DNA of 64,000 bases from Eulemur rufifrons. Taxonomy: Eukaryota; Chordata; Mammalia; Primates; Lemuridae. Location of the stretch: positions 51,858,501 through 51,922,500 of the forward strand of contig NC_090989.1 in the NCBI RefSeq assembly GCF_041146395.1, given 5' to 3'. Position 1 is the first letter of the stretch. The number at the start of each line of letters is the position of its first letter. The position numbers and the translations under genes are program-made. This document shows positions 43,581 through 56,505 of the stretch, one piece after another. The notes under the pieces are model-generated. The model was not told the origin of the DNA and did not search any database. It worked only from the letters and a program-made list of their open reading frames with translations.

Positions 43581-45179
43581 CTAAATATTCTTAAAGTCCA
43601 TGGCAACCTCATCTCAAGGACTATTATTCCCACTTGAGTCAGTGAGTTGGCATTGGCCCATAGCTGCAAGTTAGCTCTAGGGAGTAAAATTACGGTGCAG
43701 AATAACCTATAAATACTGTGGTGTCACAGCTAGAGAGAAAACAGATTGATGTAGTCCTAGTTTGGAGGTCAATTGGCTCAGTAACTGTTGGAGGCAGCCA
43801 ATAGCTAAAGACACAAATATTAAATGGTTAGAGATAAAGTTCAAAAAAGAACAACTTGATTCATTTTGTACCACCAACTCAAGTGAAGCCTTAATTTGCT
43901 TTTTAAGATACATCTTTTAAGGTGTTTAAAATTTTATGTCACTATCTTGCTATTACTAATGGCTATCATTTGCTATTGTGAAATTATGTTGAGATTTTTC
44001 ACTTAAATGCTATAACTAATCTATTTTCAAGAAGCACTTCATAACTTAACTGCATTACTATTTAGTTGTCTTATTTAATTTCATGTTTAAATAATGCTCT
44101 GGTATATATTAATGACCACATCTTATAAGAGATACCCATATCCAATATTTAATAAAAGAAAAGGAAATTTAGCAGGCAAATGAGCAATTTGTGTGCCTAA
44201 CACCACCATTTAAATAACCTGAAATGCACGGCAACATCTGTCCCTTGGGTTCAGTGATAGATTGAGAGTAGTTAGAAAGCCTGAATTCTTAACTCTAACG
44301 CGCTGTGCTCCCACGGGATTCTTTTCCTAAAGTTAGTGCTACATCATCTTTCCTAAGAAAATTAGATACTGCATTTTGAAATTCTCTGAGGTTAGGAAGA
44401 GCTTAGAGGAGAAACATTTAGAGTTCATACATAGATTCTGAATACCCATGGTATGATGATTTTCCTAATTTTCTAACAAATATTCCTTATATTGTGAAGT
44501 TGAAAGCTACATTTTAAAGAAGTATGAATTAGTAAAGACAAAGGGTAAGGTGCATTTGTGGAAAGAAACGCATTTAATTCAGTCTCTTTCTTTCAAAAAA
44601 CAGCAATGGAAATAGCAATCAACACAACATATGGAGTATCTGTTTTTCAAGAAAAATGCCAGGTAAAAAAGTCTTATTTAAATCCACACAGACAGCATTA
44701 TCCTCCACTTCTAAAGATTGTTTTTCCCCTGGCACAAAAGGGCAGGCATATTGCTGCTTTTATCACCCAAAGGCCCGTGAAACAGCGACATCTAGTGGCG
44801 CATGTTGGTATAGGACAGCGAAGCTCGGAAACGCTCAATGAGAGCCCAAAGCAAAACCCTGGAATGATGCTACTAAATTTAGTTTCCTGGTTTGTGTGGT
44901 AACAAAATTGTATTCTAATGGAATAGTGAGTCCTGTCTACCAGTGAATGATATTGTTCTGGGTCAACATTTGGGACCTGGAAAAGTGACTTAGCATTCGC
45001 TGCTGGGGAAATGGGGAAGGCCATCGTAAAATCCCACCACCTCGGTTTGGGAATTGGAAATGTGGCAATATTGCTGGGCTTGAAACTTAAAAAGAGCATC
45101 ACCAATCTGCTACAAGAGATTTTGCTTCTCAGAAAGGAGAAAGGCAGCCGAATAGGCCTCTAAATGCCAATGCTAAAAA
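43581..45179. other. Unassigned DNA
   Basis: No repeat family recognised. A plus-strand frame of 114 codons (44558-44902) and an opposing frame of 135 codons (44698-45105) overlap, and neither shows a domain. A near-CTCF motif lies at 44785-44798. Confidence 0.4.
44785..44798 (-). promoter_or_regulatory. Near-match to CTCF core motif
   Basis: The minus strand reads CCACTAGATGTCGC, matching the usual core CCASYAGRKGGCRS at 13 of 14 positions (T replaces a core G). A single-mismatch hit is expected by chance now and then in 64 kb, so this is weak. Confidence 0.25.
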
Positions 45180-45830
45180 TCTATCCAAAGATATTAAATT
45201 GCACATTCTTTTCCTCTACAGACTATTTCCTCCTGTCTACAGAAGAGGCCACCTCAGGCTGCTCTCTAGCATTTCAAGCTCTGGCACTCAGCCCTTTGCG
45301 TTACACCTCTCAACTACACCTCTCTGCCCTTCTCTGCCGTAGGTGCCAGCTGCAGCCTCCTTTTGTCTGGTTGCCAAGTCAGTAATCTCCTTGGCATCTG
45401 CCTTCTCCACCCCTTCCCTCCTCCTCCCCCTCCATCAGGAAATCTAATTCCAAGCTGGCAGGCAGAAGGTCAGAAATCTTTGAAAGCCTCAACTTCCACC
45501 ACCCACTCTTGGCTCTCGCCTCTGCACGTACTGCCAAATGCCAACTTACTTTCTCCCTCCTCCAGAACATCCTGTATCTCTGGAACACTGAGGTTGTCAC
45601 CTGAATCTTGCCCTCACATCTGCTTCCTTCCCCTCCCTCGGCAGCAGGGCCATCTTTCATTAGTAACATCCTGCCACATCTCCCAAAGCCTCAGCACATC
45701 TTGTCATCTGTCCCGGGATCAGCAGCTTCTTCCTAGTTATCAACTCTGGGACTCGCCTCCATCAGAGGTGTCTGGAGACCAGAGCTGGCCCAGAGCATCT
45801 GGGGAAGTCAGGCTGACAGCTCCCTGAAAT
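45180..45830. other. C-rich unassigned segment
   Basis: C- and CT-rich on + over about 650 bp, standing out from the AT-rich flanks. It holds a 154-codon plus-strand frame (45363-45827), Ser/Pro/Leu/His-rich, with no recognised domain and an overlapping 96-codon minus-strand frame. It could be an old repeat or part of a decayed retroviral internal region. Not assigned. Confidence 0.35.
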
Positions 45831-47374
45831 CCACACAATTGCATTTTTGAAAAGTTGGCGATGTTAAAGCAAACGACAGCAAGCTAGTATGGCAGAGAAG
45901 ACAAAGGACAAAAATCACACCCAACCCCAATAGATGACAGTTTTGTTTCATTATCCATTTTAAAACGTCATGTTCAGGGTGACTTTAGAACATCTTTCTT
46001 TAGAAAATCTTTTAGGAAACATTTTCAAAAACATATCTTGCATGATTTTTGCTCACTATGAAAGAACTTTTAAAAATACATGCACTGTGTCCGTGTTTAA
46101 TTTTGAAGCTATAAATTGCATATAAATTATATTCAATAGGATTTCATCTCACTTGTTTCTAACCTCTTATAAGCACTGTGCTGTCTCTATCACTTCTCTC
46201 TCTAACTAGAAAAGCCAGAGGTAACTAAAAAAGGATCAGTAAGAAACAGAGAGCATTAGAAAAACTGAAAAAAGATAAAAAGGCAAATGTTATCTATAAT
46301 ACAAATATCCACCAAGCAGAAGCTGAAAAAATTGGCTCCAAAACCTTTGAAACTGGGGAAATATCCTCTTGTAACAACTCAGAGAAAAAGATGAATAAAT
46401 CACTAACTAGTAAGAAAAAGTGAAGCTACAGAAAAGTCTTTGAAGTGCATTTAGAGATATTATTTCTGTGTTGCTCTGTTATACATGTAACATAATGTTA
46501 GCACTTGACAAATTATTTAAACTGGGATATTATATGGAAATCATTTAGCTCTACCTCGTTCTTTAATATATGATGAAACCAAAGTCCAAAGATTGTGGAT
46601 TTTTTTCCCCAATAGCAAAGCAGGAATCAGAATGGAACTTTTTGTTTCCTAATCCTACGTTATGTGTACACCTATGTAGCATTATAGTATTATTATTTTT
46701 AAATAATAAAAGAATGTGATTGTATAAAAATAGATGAGTTCTGCTTTACATACTTTTCCATTTCTAAAATAAATATAACTGTAATCATGGAATCCTAACT
46801 ATGCACCCACTAAATCAACGAAATCACCTCTCTACCAAAAGTCAACATAGGATTGGGACAAAAGGAAAAATCAGCCCTTTAAAAATAAGCCCTTAAAACG
46901 TGGTGTCATACCAGTCAACATTCCTTGCCAGAGTGTGTAAAAGGGAAAACAAAAGAACTCAGAAACAGACTGAGATGAAGAACGAGGTCTGAAAAGAGTT
47001 ACAATGATTACAAGGTTCAGACTTAATATATCGAGGGTCCAGTAGGGCCGAAGAGGTGGGCAAAGAGATCACTTTTAGAGCTTGCTTTGGCCTCGCCATG
47101 TTTTGTTTGTGTTACTAAAAAGACAATCAGGTTGGGATGATGGAAAGCCAGTATGTCATCCAAGGACAAATGCTAAAGAGAAAAGTGTAAGGAACAAACA
47201 GTTTTCTGCAAACTAAAAGAACAATGGAAGGTTTTTCCATCTTCTCCAGAGCTAGTGAGGGTTTGATGGTGAGTGCCTGCCTATAGCTGCAGCTCTCAAA
47301 GGTGTCTTTCATCATTCTTCTGAAAGTGGTGTATCAAAGTAATTCCTTAACCTCAAAACAAAGAATTCATTGAA
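45831..47374. other. Unassigned DNA
   Basis: No family, exon or RNA gene recognised. Open frames under 65 codons. Confidence 0.45.
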
Positions 47375-47560
47375 ACTGGTTGCTAGTTGGTAGAGAACAG
47401 AACTATGGAGGTTGGCCATACCTGAGTTGAAATCCCAATCCACTGTTTCCTGGCTATGTGACCTTAATCCAGGCCCTGAACTTCACTAAACATCAGTTTC
47501 CTCCTTCAATCTGGAGATAATGCATATCCATAGTCTCTTACGTGAAGTCCTTATGACTAG
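47375..47560 (+). repeat. MIR SINE, forward
   Basis: 'acctgagttgaaatcccaat', 'tttcctggctatgtgacctt' and 'catcagtttcctccttcaat' are forward MIR landmarks. Confidence 0.85.
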
Positions 47561-49689
47561 ACTGCGGAATTATTTTTATTTTATAGTGTAATGTTGTGCA
47601 TATACTGAATTATATAACACCCTGAATGCCTCAGGCAGCACTTAGTAAGAAAACATATTGATACGCCTTCAGCAAAATCTATCTATCATCCACTGAAGAA
47701 GATAAGATATATTAATATTTTTGTGGCATTCAAGTCAGGTGTTATCACCAAAATTATAAGAACTTTTCAATCTACAGCCTTCTGGATTTTGGCATTGTGA
47801 ATATGGGATTGTGTTCATTATAGAGTGATTGAGAGAAAGAAATTATGTGAGAATGATAGACACTCATATGACTATCTGGGGTGCATTATAAAGGGGCCCC
47901 CATGGAATTCAAGCGTAAGTAAAGAAAATTTTTGCTGAGCATGAACTCAGTTTTCTGAGATAACTGATATCCAGTTGTCAAGTGACCTAAGAGGCACAAC
48001 TGGAAAGGTGCATAGATCCCTTGTTTCTTTTGTCCACTCAATATTTTCTGCAGATACTAGATCTCAGAGGCCTGTGGAAGCCGGCTTTTCTGTAGCCTGG
48101 GGAAGGGAGATGCAGGAGAGAGGTGAACATCAGTAATGTTTTCTTTCCTGAAGAACTCTACCTACCCTCTTTTCCCTCACTCCTCCTCCTGTGGGCCCCC
48201 TGTGAAGACAAAAGCACTTTGCACATTGCTTTACAGTTTTTAAAGCACATTTGCCTACAATGATTTCTCTAATGATTACACTAGCCAATGAAGGGGAAAG
48301 TCTTGACCTACTGTTTGCAGTTAGTGTCAGGATTTAGGTTCCATACTTTCTGTGTCCCTTGCAGGAGGATGACTTCATCCTGGGAACTTTCTGCCTCATG
48401 TCAAATCCCTCCCAGGTTCAGGAAGACCTCCATCTCTTCTTAGCTCAAAGCTCATGTCTGCCTTTCTAAGCAATCCACTATTTTCCTGTTTCTAATCTGA
48501 AGAACACCTCCAATCCTGCCCAGTGACTCATTCAAAAACATCCCACACACATCCCCTCTTCAGTCCTCCTAGGGATCCACCTTCCTGAATTCTATTACTA
48601 TGAGTTTTACAATAGAAAATTGCTTCACAGTTTCAGCAGCAAAGGCAGCCATTCAGCTACCGCAGTGAGCAAGGATTTGTTCTCTCGTGGTTCCTTTGCA
48701 GCTTAACAGTAGTCATAGATACAGACAGACAGCAAATCTGTCACTTATATACCTAAAATCACTGCATGGAGATGTAGCTTGATTTGAATCTAAATTCTAT
48801 TAATAGTTTTTAAAAACCCCAGTGACACCGACTGAGACAAGGGTTTGGGGGAGAGAAGGATTTTCATGGAAAGGCAGCCATTCATACAAATATCTTATGA
48901 CTTAGACATTATATTCCCTAGACATTTTCTTTAAAAGACCCTAGTAAGTCAGGACAGGAGTAATTATTTCAAATATTCCAGTAACTTATAACAAGCCTGT
49001 TACATATGCTATCACTTTTGTTTAAATTCAAAACTCAACAGTTTGTGTATGTGCATGTGTGTGTGTATATATATATATATGATCCTATGTGTTCACACAT
49101 GTGCACATAAACCTCATGCCTCAGATGTATTTAAAAGCACTAAAACATAGCCCTTTCCTATGTTGTTGGAAAGAGTAGTTTTCTCAGCTAGCAGTTATCC
49201 AAGTATCTTCCACAAGAATGATTAATTTACTATTAGGATTATTATTTTTGGTAATTTAACCATATTCTTATTATTTCATGCACCATCATTTTGATCTGAT
49301 ACCAAACTTCATTCAAACTTCACCATTCTTGTACATGCTAGCCACGTAGATTCTTATTTCCACGTTATATAATGTGGTACTATATGGCTACTGGGCCTCA
49401 AAACACCAGGTGGTGAACACTTAGATAATTCAAGATGCTGTTTCCATGGGGACAAGATGCTGGTCTTTTTCAATGCAATCAACACACTTCCTCTTTCAGA
49501 AAAATTACTTCCACTGGAAAATAAGCAAATTTAGAAATTGAAGCCTTTAGTTTTAAAATAATGACTATTTTCTTAAATCCATGTATTTAATAGTGACAGA
49601 AGAGGATGGCAAGCAGAGGAGAAATATTTAGAAAGACCTAGTTTTCAAAGATTAACTTCTTACTTTTGCTTTTTTTCACTGGCTAGTAT
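47561..49689. other. Unassigned DNA with short TG/TA repeat
   Basis: No confident family. 48395-48560 has some L2-like wording ('aagctcatgtctgcctttct'), and a (TG)n(TA)n stretch lies at 49045-49080. Open frames are short. Confidence 0.4.
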
Positions 49690-50215
49690 TAGGTGAAGGA
49701 ACAAATCTCAGAAATCATATACTGCACTGCTCATGTGTTTGTCCTATGTGGTAGATAACAAAACAACCATAAATCATTTCTCTTCCTTTTTCTATATTCA
49801 CTTGCACTTGACTTTGTGGCCCTTGCCATCCAGAGTTGGAATCTATTTTCTGGAATATGGACTGACATTGTGCCTTGTCTGACCAATAGACTGTGGCAGA
49901 ACTATGAGTGTACCAGTTCCACACCCTGGGTTCGAGAGCCTTGCACTCTTCCACTCCTTCTTTTGGGATCCTGCCCAGCTCCCGTGTGAACATACCTGGG
50001 CTGTCCTGCAGGAGGATGAGGGACGTGTGGCTCAGTCACTTCCATCTTCACCCAGCCCACCACCAGCCAACACTCAGGCAGAGCTGCCTAGCCAATGACA
50101 GCTGGCTGCAGACCGGTGAGGCCAGAGCACCACTGACCCACAGAATCATGAGTTAAACCAACTTACGTGTTTCCAGCTGCTAAATTTTCATGTGGTTTGT
50201 TATATAACAAAAGGC
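49690..50215 (+). repeat. MLT1-like LTR (ERVL-MaLR), old
   Basis: 'tctgaccaatagactgtggc', 'gtaccagttccacaccctgg', 'aacatacctgggctgtcctg', 'caggaggatgagggacgtgt', 'ctgacccacagaatcatgag' and the end 'ttcatgtggtttgttatata' follow an old MaLR LTR in order. The subfamily is not resolved. Confidence 0.68.
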
Positions 50216-51161
50216 AGTGTACACCATATTCTTTGTTAGTTCTATCAGTTTTGAAGGACATATTTGTAAATATGCCTCTGGATTCTAAAATTACAGATTA
50301 GCATATGCCATCTGACTGGACCACCTGATGCCCTCTCTGATCACAGCCATTTGTCATCTCTTGGGTCACACCCTCTCACCCCCACCACCTGCACAGTACT
50401 GGACGATTAGGTCAGAGTGATATGAATGCCTGTGGAAAACCCCAAGAAGGAATGCACAGGCATAAACAAATTCACTTGCTCTCACCCTTGCATAAACGGA
50501 CAGCAAATAGTTTCCTTTCATTTACAAATTCAGATAATTTTATGCCAGATTCTGTAGAGTTAGAAAGAAAAATCACAGATGAACAATCCCCTCTCTCCCA
50601 GTTGCATGCTTATTGAATGAAATCCTCCTTGCTCTCCCAAAGGTAAGATGAGTGTACTGCTGGAATCCTATGGAAAAGACACACACATGTGCATGCACAC
50701 ACATATACACATGCATATGCACAATTGAAATGAAAGAAAATTCCATAACTGCTGTGTCTACAGCATGTAAAGGAGATTATCACCCTTATTTTATTTATCA
50801 GTGGTTGATAAACTCCCACATAGTGGATAGCACAGTCAAAATTAAAATAGATTTGTAAATGTTTATCTCTAAAACACCTTCCCTCCTCCAAAATTTTTTT
50901 TAATATTTTTTGCTTTTCCCAATTATGTGTATGCCACCCTCCCCTGGCTCTTCCTCTGTCATGGGGATACTGGAGCCATGTGTTGAGATGGTGACCTCAC
51001 AGTTGAAGGAACAAGAACCCCTCCATCACTCTCAGAGGAGAGCTGCCCTGAAGAGTCATCCAGCACACATGTGATGTTGTATGGGCAAGAAACAAATCAC
51101 TGTTGTGCACATTAAAATTATGGAGTTTGTAACTGAGGCCAGCGAAGCCTGTTCTAGAAGA
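50216..51161. other. Unassigned DNA
   Basis: Contains a (CA)n-like patch near 50680-50720. No family or exon recognised. Confidence 0.4.
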
Positions 51162-51440
51162 CAGTGGTACCCAACCTTTTTGGCACCAGGGACTGGTTTC
51201 ATGGAAGACAATTTTTCCATGGACTGGAGTGGGGTAGGAAGGGATGGTTTCAGGATGATTCAAGTGGATTACATTTATTGTGCACTTTATTTCTATTATT
51301 ATATTATTACATTGTAATATATGATGAAATAATTATACAACTCACCATAATGCAGAACCAGTGGGAGGCCTGAGTTTGTTTTCCTGCAACTAAATGGTCC
51401 CATCTGGGGGTGATGGGAGACAGTGACTGATCTGACAGTC
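51162..51440 (+). repeat. MER1-type hAT-Charlie DNA transposon, 3'-truncated
   Basis: It starts with the terminal repeat 'cagtggtacccaaccttttt', then 'tggcaccagggactggtttc', 'tacatttattgtgcacttta', 'aattatacaactcaccataa' and 'ggtcccatctgggggtgatg', all in MER1 order. The second half is missing and the sequence switches to reverse MLT1 at about 51440. Non-autonomous, no transposase. Confidence 0.87.
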
Positions 51441-51640
51441 TTCCCTCCGTGTCCTAATTTCCTCTTCTCATAAGGACACCAGTCACATGGGTTAGGGCCC
51501 ACTCTAACACCCTTATTTTAACTTACCTCTTATCCTATCAAAACCCTATCACCAAAACAGTCAGATTCTGAGGTACGGGGGCTTAGAACTCAACGTAGGA
51601 ATTTGGGGGGAACATAATTCAGCTCACAACAAAGGGATTG
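51441..51640 (-). repeat. MLT1 LTR 5' part, reverse
   Basis: 'tctcataaggacaccagtca', 'gggttagggcccactctaac' and 'ggggaacataattcagctca' correspond to the reversed 5' half of an MLT1-type LTR. Confidence 0.8.
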
Positions 51641-52230
51641 AGAGGGAAAAATAAAAACTAATGGCCAGTAAGATGCTAGAGATTGAGGTTTGGGAGGCAA
51701 AGTCTAGAGTATGATCCAAGAAAATCAGTGTCAGAGGTGAGGGAAAAGACAAAACATTTTAAGTTGAAAAGGTCAAGAACAAGGTATGGGATGAATTATC
51801 CTTGAGGATACTGAAGTCACCAAGATTAATGACAGAAGCCACGAAGGAGGAAAATCCAGTAAGCCGAAATATAGTAAGTGTTAAAATCTTCCGTTAATGT
51901 GTGGGTGCAGAGGGAAGGGGGAGTGACCAGAAAGATGACGTATGGCTGCGACAAGAAAGGGTATCAGGTGGTTTGTCAGATGGAGTGTGCTTTAAAGGAA
52001 CTGAGCAAATGTTGAGGGGAAGTGAGGAGAGCAAGGGAAAACCTTATTCTGGAAGAAAAACCAGTGAGCAAAGGCTGCCCTCTCTTGCCTACAAGCCCAG
52101 GAGAATGTGGGGTGCAGGAGAAAAAAAAGCCACCATTTGAGGGCTGCAGAGAAAGCAGTGTCCTTAGGAAAAGCAAAATTAACTTAGAACAAAAAGTTGA
52201 AGGGAAATTTAAGAGAAGACGTTGAAGACA
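51641..52230. repeat. Ancient interspersed repeat, family not assigned
   Basis: 'gatactgaagtcaccaagat' and the surrounding G/A-rich wording recall the same unnamed ancient repeat type as 13560-14420. Overlapping short frames on both strands are not credible genes. Confidence 0.3.
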
Positions 52231-53839
52231 CGGGATTCTGACATTACTAATAATGACCACCAATATCATTCCCTACCCTTTCAGCCACAGGGAAGACACG
52301 ATTTGTCAACCCCATTATACTTAGGCAGAGTCATATTTCGGGGAAAAAAATGTGAGAAATAACATGTGCCACTTCTAGGCTGAGACAGACAGTGAAAAGC
52401 CCCTGTGCAAGTCTCTCATTTCATTTTTACCCTGCTGAGGCCGCCAAGAAGGCCTCATTCCCAGATGCTTTTGATAGAAAATTGTGGAGTCCTTGTCAGC
52501 TTCATCTCTGGGGGACTATGTAATGGAGCATTCCTGGCAACCAACACTGAATGTAAAGTATAAGTAAGAAATAAACCTTTGTTTTATAGGGACCCAGTAG
52601 TATTTTGGGGGTCCTGTGTGTGTGTGTGTGCATGTGTGCATGTGCATGTGTGGCTAATTTGTTACCACAGTACAACCTGGCTCTCCTGATTCATACACAC
52701 ACCATGAGTTCCAGAACGTACAGCAGAATTGCCAGGGAGGGAGGGAGACTGGCACTCATTAGAGAACATGCAGAGCCACATTGAGCATGTGAGAATAAGG
52801 GTTTGGGAACGAGGGATGATCTGGGAGGTTCGAAATGCTTGCAGCGACTGAGGAAAGTGAGGATGCAGAGCTGGATGGCATGTTAGCGAAAGATCAGTGA
52901 TGAGATATAATTGCAGCCTCCTTCAATGGGCCTCTCGGGCACTTTGTGGTGGAGAGGTGGGGAATGTGCTCAGGAGTGAGGGGCAGAGGAGACACCACAA
53001 GGAACACACAGAGCCCTGCAACCAGCTCCTCCCACCTCCAATATCCTCTCACTGGCAAAAGGGAGATGTTACTGTGATTTTAACGTATAAGGAGCTTCTT
53101 ATCAGACTAATGCTCCTTAGAACACATGCTGGAAAATTCATATCTAGAAGCCTATTGGATTAAGCTTCTGTGGGATTTGGTACTGATCAACCACAGGGTC
53201 TCTTGAAAGTGAGAAAAGGTGGGAATACCATGGAAAGTTTGTTTTGTGTGTTGAGAAGATAATTTTCTTGGCAGATGCTCTCACAAGGTAAATCTCTCTC
53301 CACTTAAAGAGGGAGGCTTCCTGAGCAAAGGATAAGCTTCTGTTTTACTGATAAAGGTAACGAGTGAAATAAGTGGGACCAGAAGAGTATATGAAACCAA
53401 GCATCCAAGTCCCAGGCTTCTTGGGGGAGCTAAATCATGTGTTAGAGGGCAGGCAAGTCAAAAGAACGTACACAGAGTGAGGTATCAGACAACACAAAGA
53501 AAGGAAATGCAGAGCATACAAGAAAAGGAAGTGGATGATGATGAAGCAGATGAGGCTAACCCTGCCAGATGGGAGGCTGAATGGGAGATGGGGAGAAGCG
53601 ACAGCATCAGGACACACAGTAGCCGGGCATGGAGCAGAGAAGTTCCCTCAGTGAAGCTGTTTAGAGGAATCATAGAGTCACAAGGAAAGAATAGTCTAAG
53701 AAGAGAAGCAGGAAAGTTAAGAACCTATAAAGCCATCGAGAAGTCACAAGTCCTCCCAACTTCCTCCCACTACACATATAACATTCATAAGAAAAGACTA
53801 AGAGACAGTGGATCAAAAGAGGAACAGTGATGGAAAGAG
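52231..53839. other. Unassigned DNA with TG repeat
   Basis: A (TG)n microsatellite with interruptions lies at 52612-52652. A 117-codon plus frame (53477-53830), Glu/Arg-rich, has overlapping minus-strand frames and no domain. No exon signals seen. Confidence 0.4.
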
Positions 53840-54075
53840 GGAGGTAATATGGCACAACAAGAGGCACAGGCTTTGGAGACAGGCCAAACTTTCTCTAAAC
53901 CTTGGTTTTGCCACTGATCAGTCAAATGATCTTAACCTCTGTGTTCCTCAATCTCCTCACCTGTAAAATGGCTGTGACAAATATATTCACTGCTTAGGAT
54001 TGCTGTAAGAATTAAATGAAATGGCACCTGAAAAGAGTCAGCAAAATGTGTGCTACATAGAGAATGTTGCAATGA
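53840..54075 (+). repeat. MIR SINE, forward
   Basis: 'gcacaggctttggagacagg', 'ttgccactgatcagtcaaat', 'ctcctcacctgtaaaatggc' and 'ttgctgtaagaattaaatga' give the full forward MIR order. Confidence 0.9.
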
Positions 54076-54780
54076 AGAATAACTCTCATTCCCAGAAAGC
54101 AAGACTGAAATGTTGAAATATCCTCAGATGGCTAGAGAATATTGACCAGCTCTCAGGTTATTGGTCTAATTTAAACTCAGCCTTGTGTATTTTATGCTTC
54201 ATTCAGCTCCATAGTAAATTCAGTTAAATGTTCATCTACAGGGTAAATATTCCCTTTTGCAACACGTCTAAGTAAAGAACACTAAAATGATACTGAGAAA
54301 TGGAGAATACCTAAAGCCAAGTGGAGCCCAGTGATCATCTGATCATTAGCCCAGAGCCCAGGCCCAAAAATAATCCCAGATTACAGCAGCCTACTCCACT
54401 ACCTACTAGCAGGAAAACCTGAATATGTGTTTAGGAGACTTTTTAAATGATTGATGCTCTCCCTCTTCAAAAAAAAAAGTGCCATTAGGGGTACCGAGAA
54501 GACAAGGCATAAAGCAAACTTTGCCTGTGCAGACAGGGTGACCATGAGACTTTGCCTTAAGTCTCTGCTTTTTCGGATTGAACAAACTCAGGTGAAGCAC
54601 TGTTCGAAGGCAGAGCTGTTGCCCTCTCTTCTGAGTACAGTCCATACACGGCACCCACTACAAGATCTAACACACAAAGCTACGGCAAGTCTTAGTCATT
54701 GGTGAGTTGTTTTAAATGGATAACAGTTTGTGAGTTATGCATATTCCTAAAAATTGTGCTAACCCTTTTCTACTCCTTTG
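54076..54780. other. Unassigned DNA
   Basis: No family or exon recognised. Confidence 0.4.
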
Positions 54781-54861
54781 GTTCAAAAACGCTTATTGAA
54801 AACTTGCTGTATCCCAGGCCATGCATAAAACAAGGCCTGAGATTACAAAGATGAGAAGATA
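54781..54861 (-). repeat. L2 LINE 3' end, reverse
   Basis: 'gcttattgaaaacttgctgt' with 'gagattacaaagatgagaag' is the reversed L2 terminus, cut by the MLT1 that follows. Confidence 0.65.
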
Positions 54862-55283
54862 CTGTTTTAGTTTTCTGGGGCTGCCATCACAAAGTACCAC
54901 AGACTGGGTGGCTTAAACCACAGAAATTGATTTTCAGCTCTGGAGGCAGGAAATCCAAGATCAAGATATCTTGATCAAGGGATCAATATTGATTCCTTTT
55001 AAGGGTCATGAGGGAAGGATATAAGCCAGACCTTTTTCCCTGGCTTTTGGATGGCCATCTTCTCTGCCGTGTCTTCATGTGTCTTCTCTCTATGTGTGTC
55101 CATGTTCAATTTCACCTTCCTATAAGGATACCAGTCATATTGGATTAGAGCCCACCCTGATGGCCTCATTTTGATTTAGTTACCCCTGTAAAGACCCTGT
55201 CTCCAAAGGTGGTCAAGTTTGAGGGTTAGCACTTCAGTATATAAATTGGGGGAAGGGAGACACAATTCAGCACTTAACAGATA
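54862..55283 (-). repeat. MLT1 LTR, reverse
   Basis: 'ctggggctgccatcacaaag', 'cacagactgggtggcttaaa', 'taaggataccagtcatattg', 'gagcccaccctgatggcctc' and 'gagacacaattcagcac' follow the reversed LTR. It contains a local 18-bp perfect palindrome at 54959-54976. Confidence 0.88.
54959..54976. other. 18-bp perfect palindrome
   Basis: GATCAAGATATCTTGATC equals its own reverse complement. It lies where MLT1 LTRs normally have a single 'ccaagatcaagg', so it arose by local inverted duplication. Confidence 0.85.
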
Positions 55284-56505
55284 CATTTTTTATTTCAGAA
55301 TGCTTGTATCTGATTGTTCACTGCACCGCCCCAAGCAAAGCCTGGGAAGGTAAACATTTTGTTGCTCTCCAGCACTTACCTGGACAGAGCTCCACTTCCC
55401 AGCAATGTGTTCCCCTTCCTTATATTCCAACTGCGCTCACAGTAAGTTCTCTGTTCAGAGAACTCTAAGCTTTGCTAACTAAGCCCCTCTGCCAGAAAAT
55501 TAGAGAGGCACTCTATGCGTTCAAAATCCTGTAGAATTAGAAATCATGATTGCTAAATTTTGCCAAAGGATATGAATGGATGTAGGAGATAAAATATTAG
55601 TGAGGTAACCAAATGAGTCCATTCCAAAAAGATCAAGTTAGCCATGAACTATCTACACTTCTGTTTCATCTGTATAATTCCCACAAAATGAGTTTATTCC
55701 TCACAGGACTCTGTTCTGTTTTTTGTTTCCAACCTAGACTGGGTCCCCACAGCCCAGACTTTGAGAACAGAAAGTCCACATGCATAAACACATTTTCTGC
55801 TTAAATAATATTATTAAATATTAAACCAAAGGCATAATAATCTTAAAGCAAACTACTAGCCTTCTAATTCAACAAACGATATTTACACAATGGTATTAAG
55901 AGCCACTTAGCTACCAAAAAAAATTTCATTTGTACATAGCATTACATTTCAACCAAGCTCATAAAGTTTACTCACTTGCTGCAGATCAGTTGCTCATAAA
56001 GTTTAGGGTCAATTTCTGCTTCTGCCTGAGCAATGTCAAAAAAGTAATGGAGGAAAACCTGCAGTCTGAGCACGTGAAGTCAGCCCCATTCTTTTCTTTC
56101 ACTTTCATAAATACATGCATTGAAGAGGAACTTAAGATCTATTTATTTCATAATTATGAACGCTAACAGAGCCTTTTAAAATAGTGTTGGTCCATGAAAC
56201 CTAAATTTCTAACTACTGGATACATGATGTATATAGCTGGTTGGAGATTACATATTGGAATAGCAATCTCTAGCTATATACATTATGTGGTCATCTTATC
56301 ATATTCAACATATCACATGAGCAAACTAAATTTACCAACTTCCCTTTTCTGCAGCAGATTCATATCATTCTTTTAAATATCCCATTTAAGTTAATAGCAT
56401 AAAGATCTTCCCAGTTACCCAAAGGAGATATCTTGGAACCATCTTTCACTTTTCCCTCTCCTTTATATTCTATATCTACTCAATCCCCAAATTATTTTGA
56501 TACTA
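55284..56505. other. Unassigned DNA
   Basis: No family or exon recognised. Open frames under 80 codons. Confidence 0.45.

Noticed and set aside
49045..49080. TG/TA repeat considered as a Z-DNA or replication feature
   Set aside because: A short ordinary microsatellite; no further support.
53477..53830. 117-codon Glu/Arg-rich plus-strand frame considered as a gene
   Set aside because: Overlapping minus-strand frames of similar length, no domain, no exon structure.
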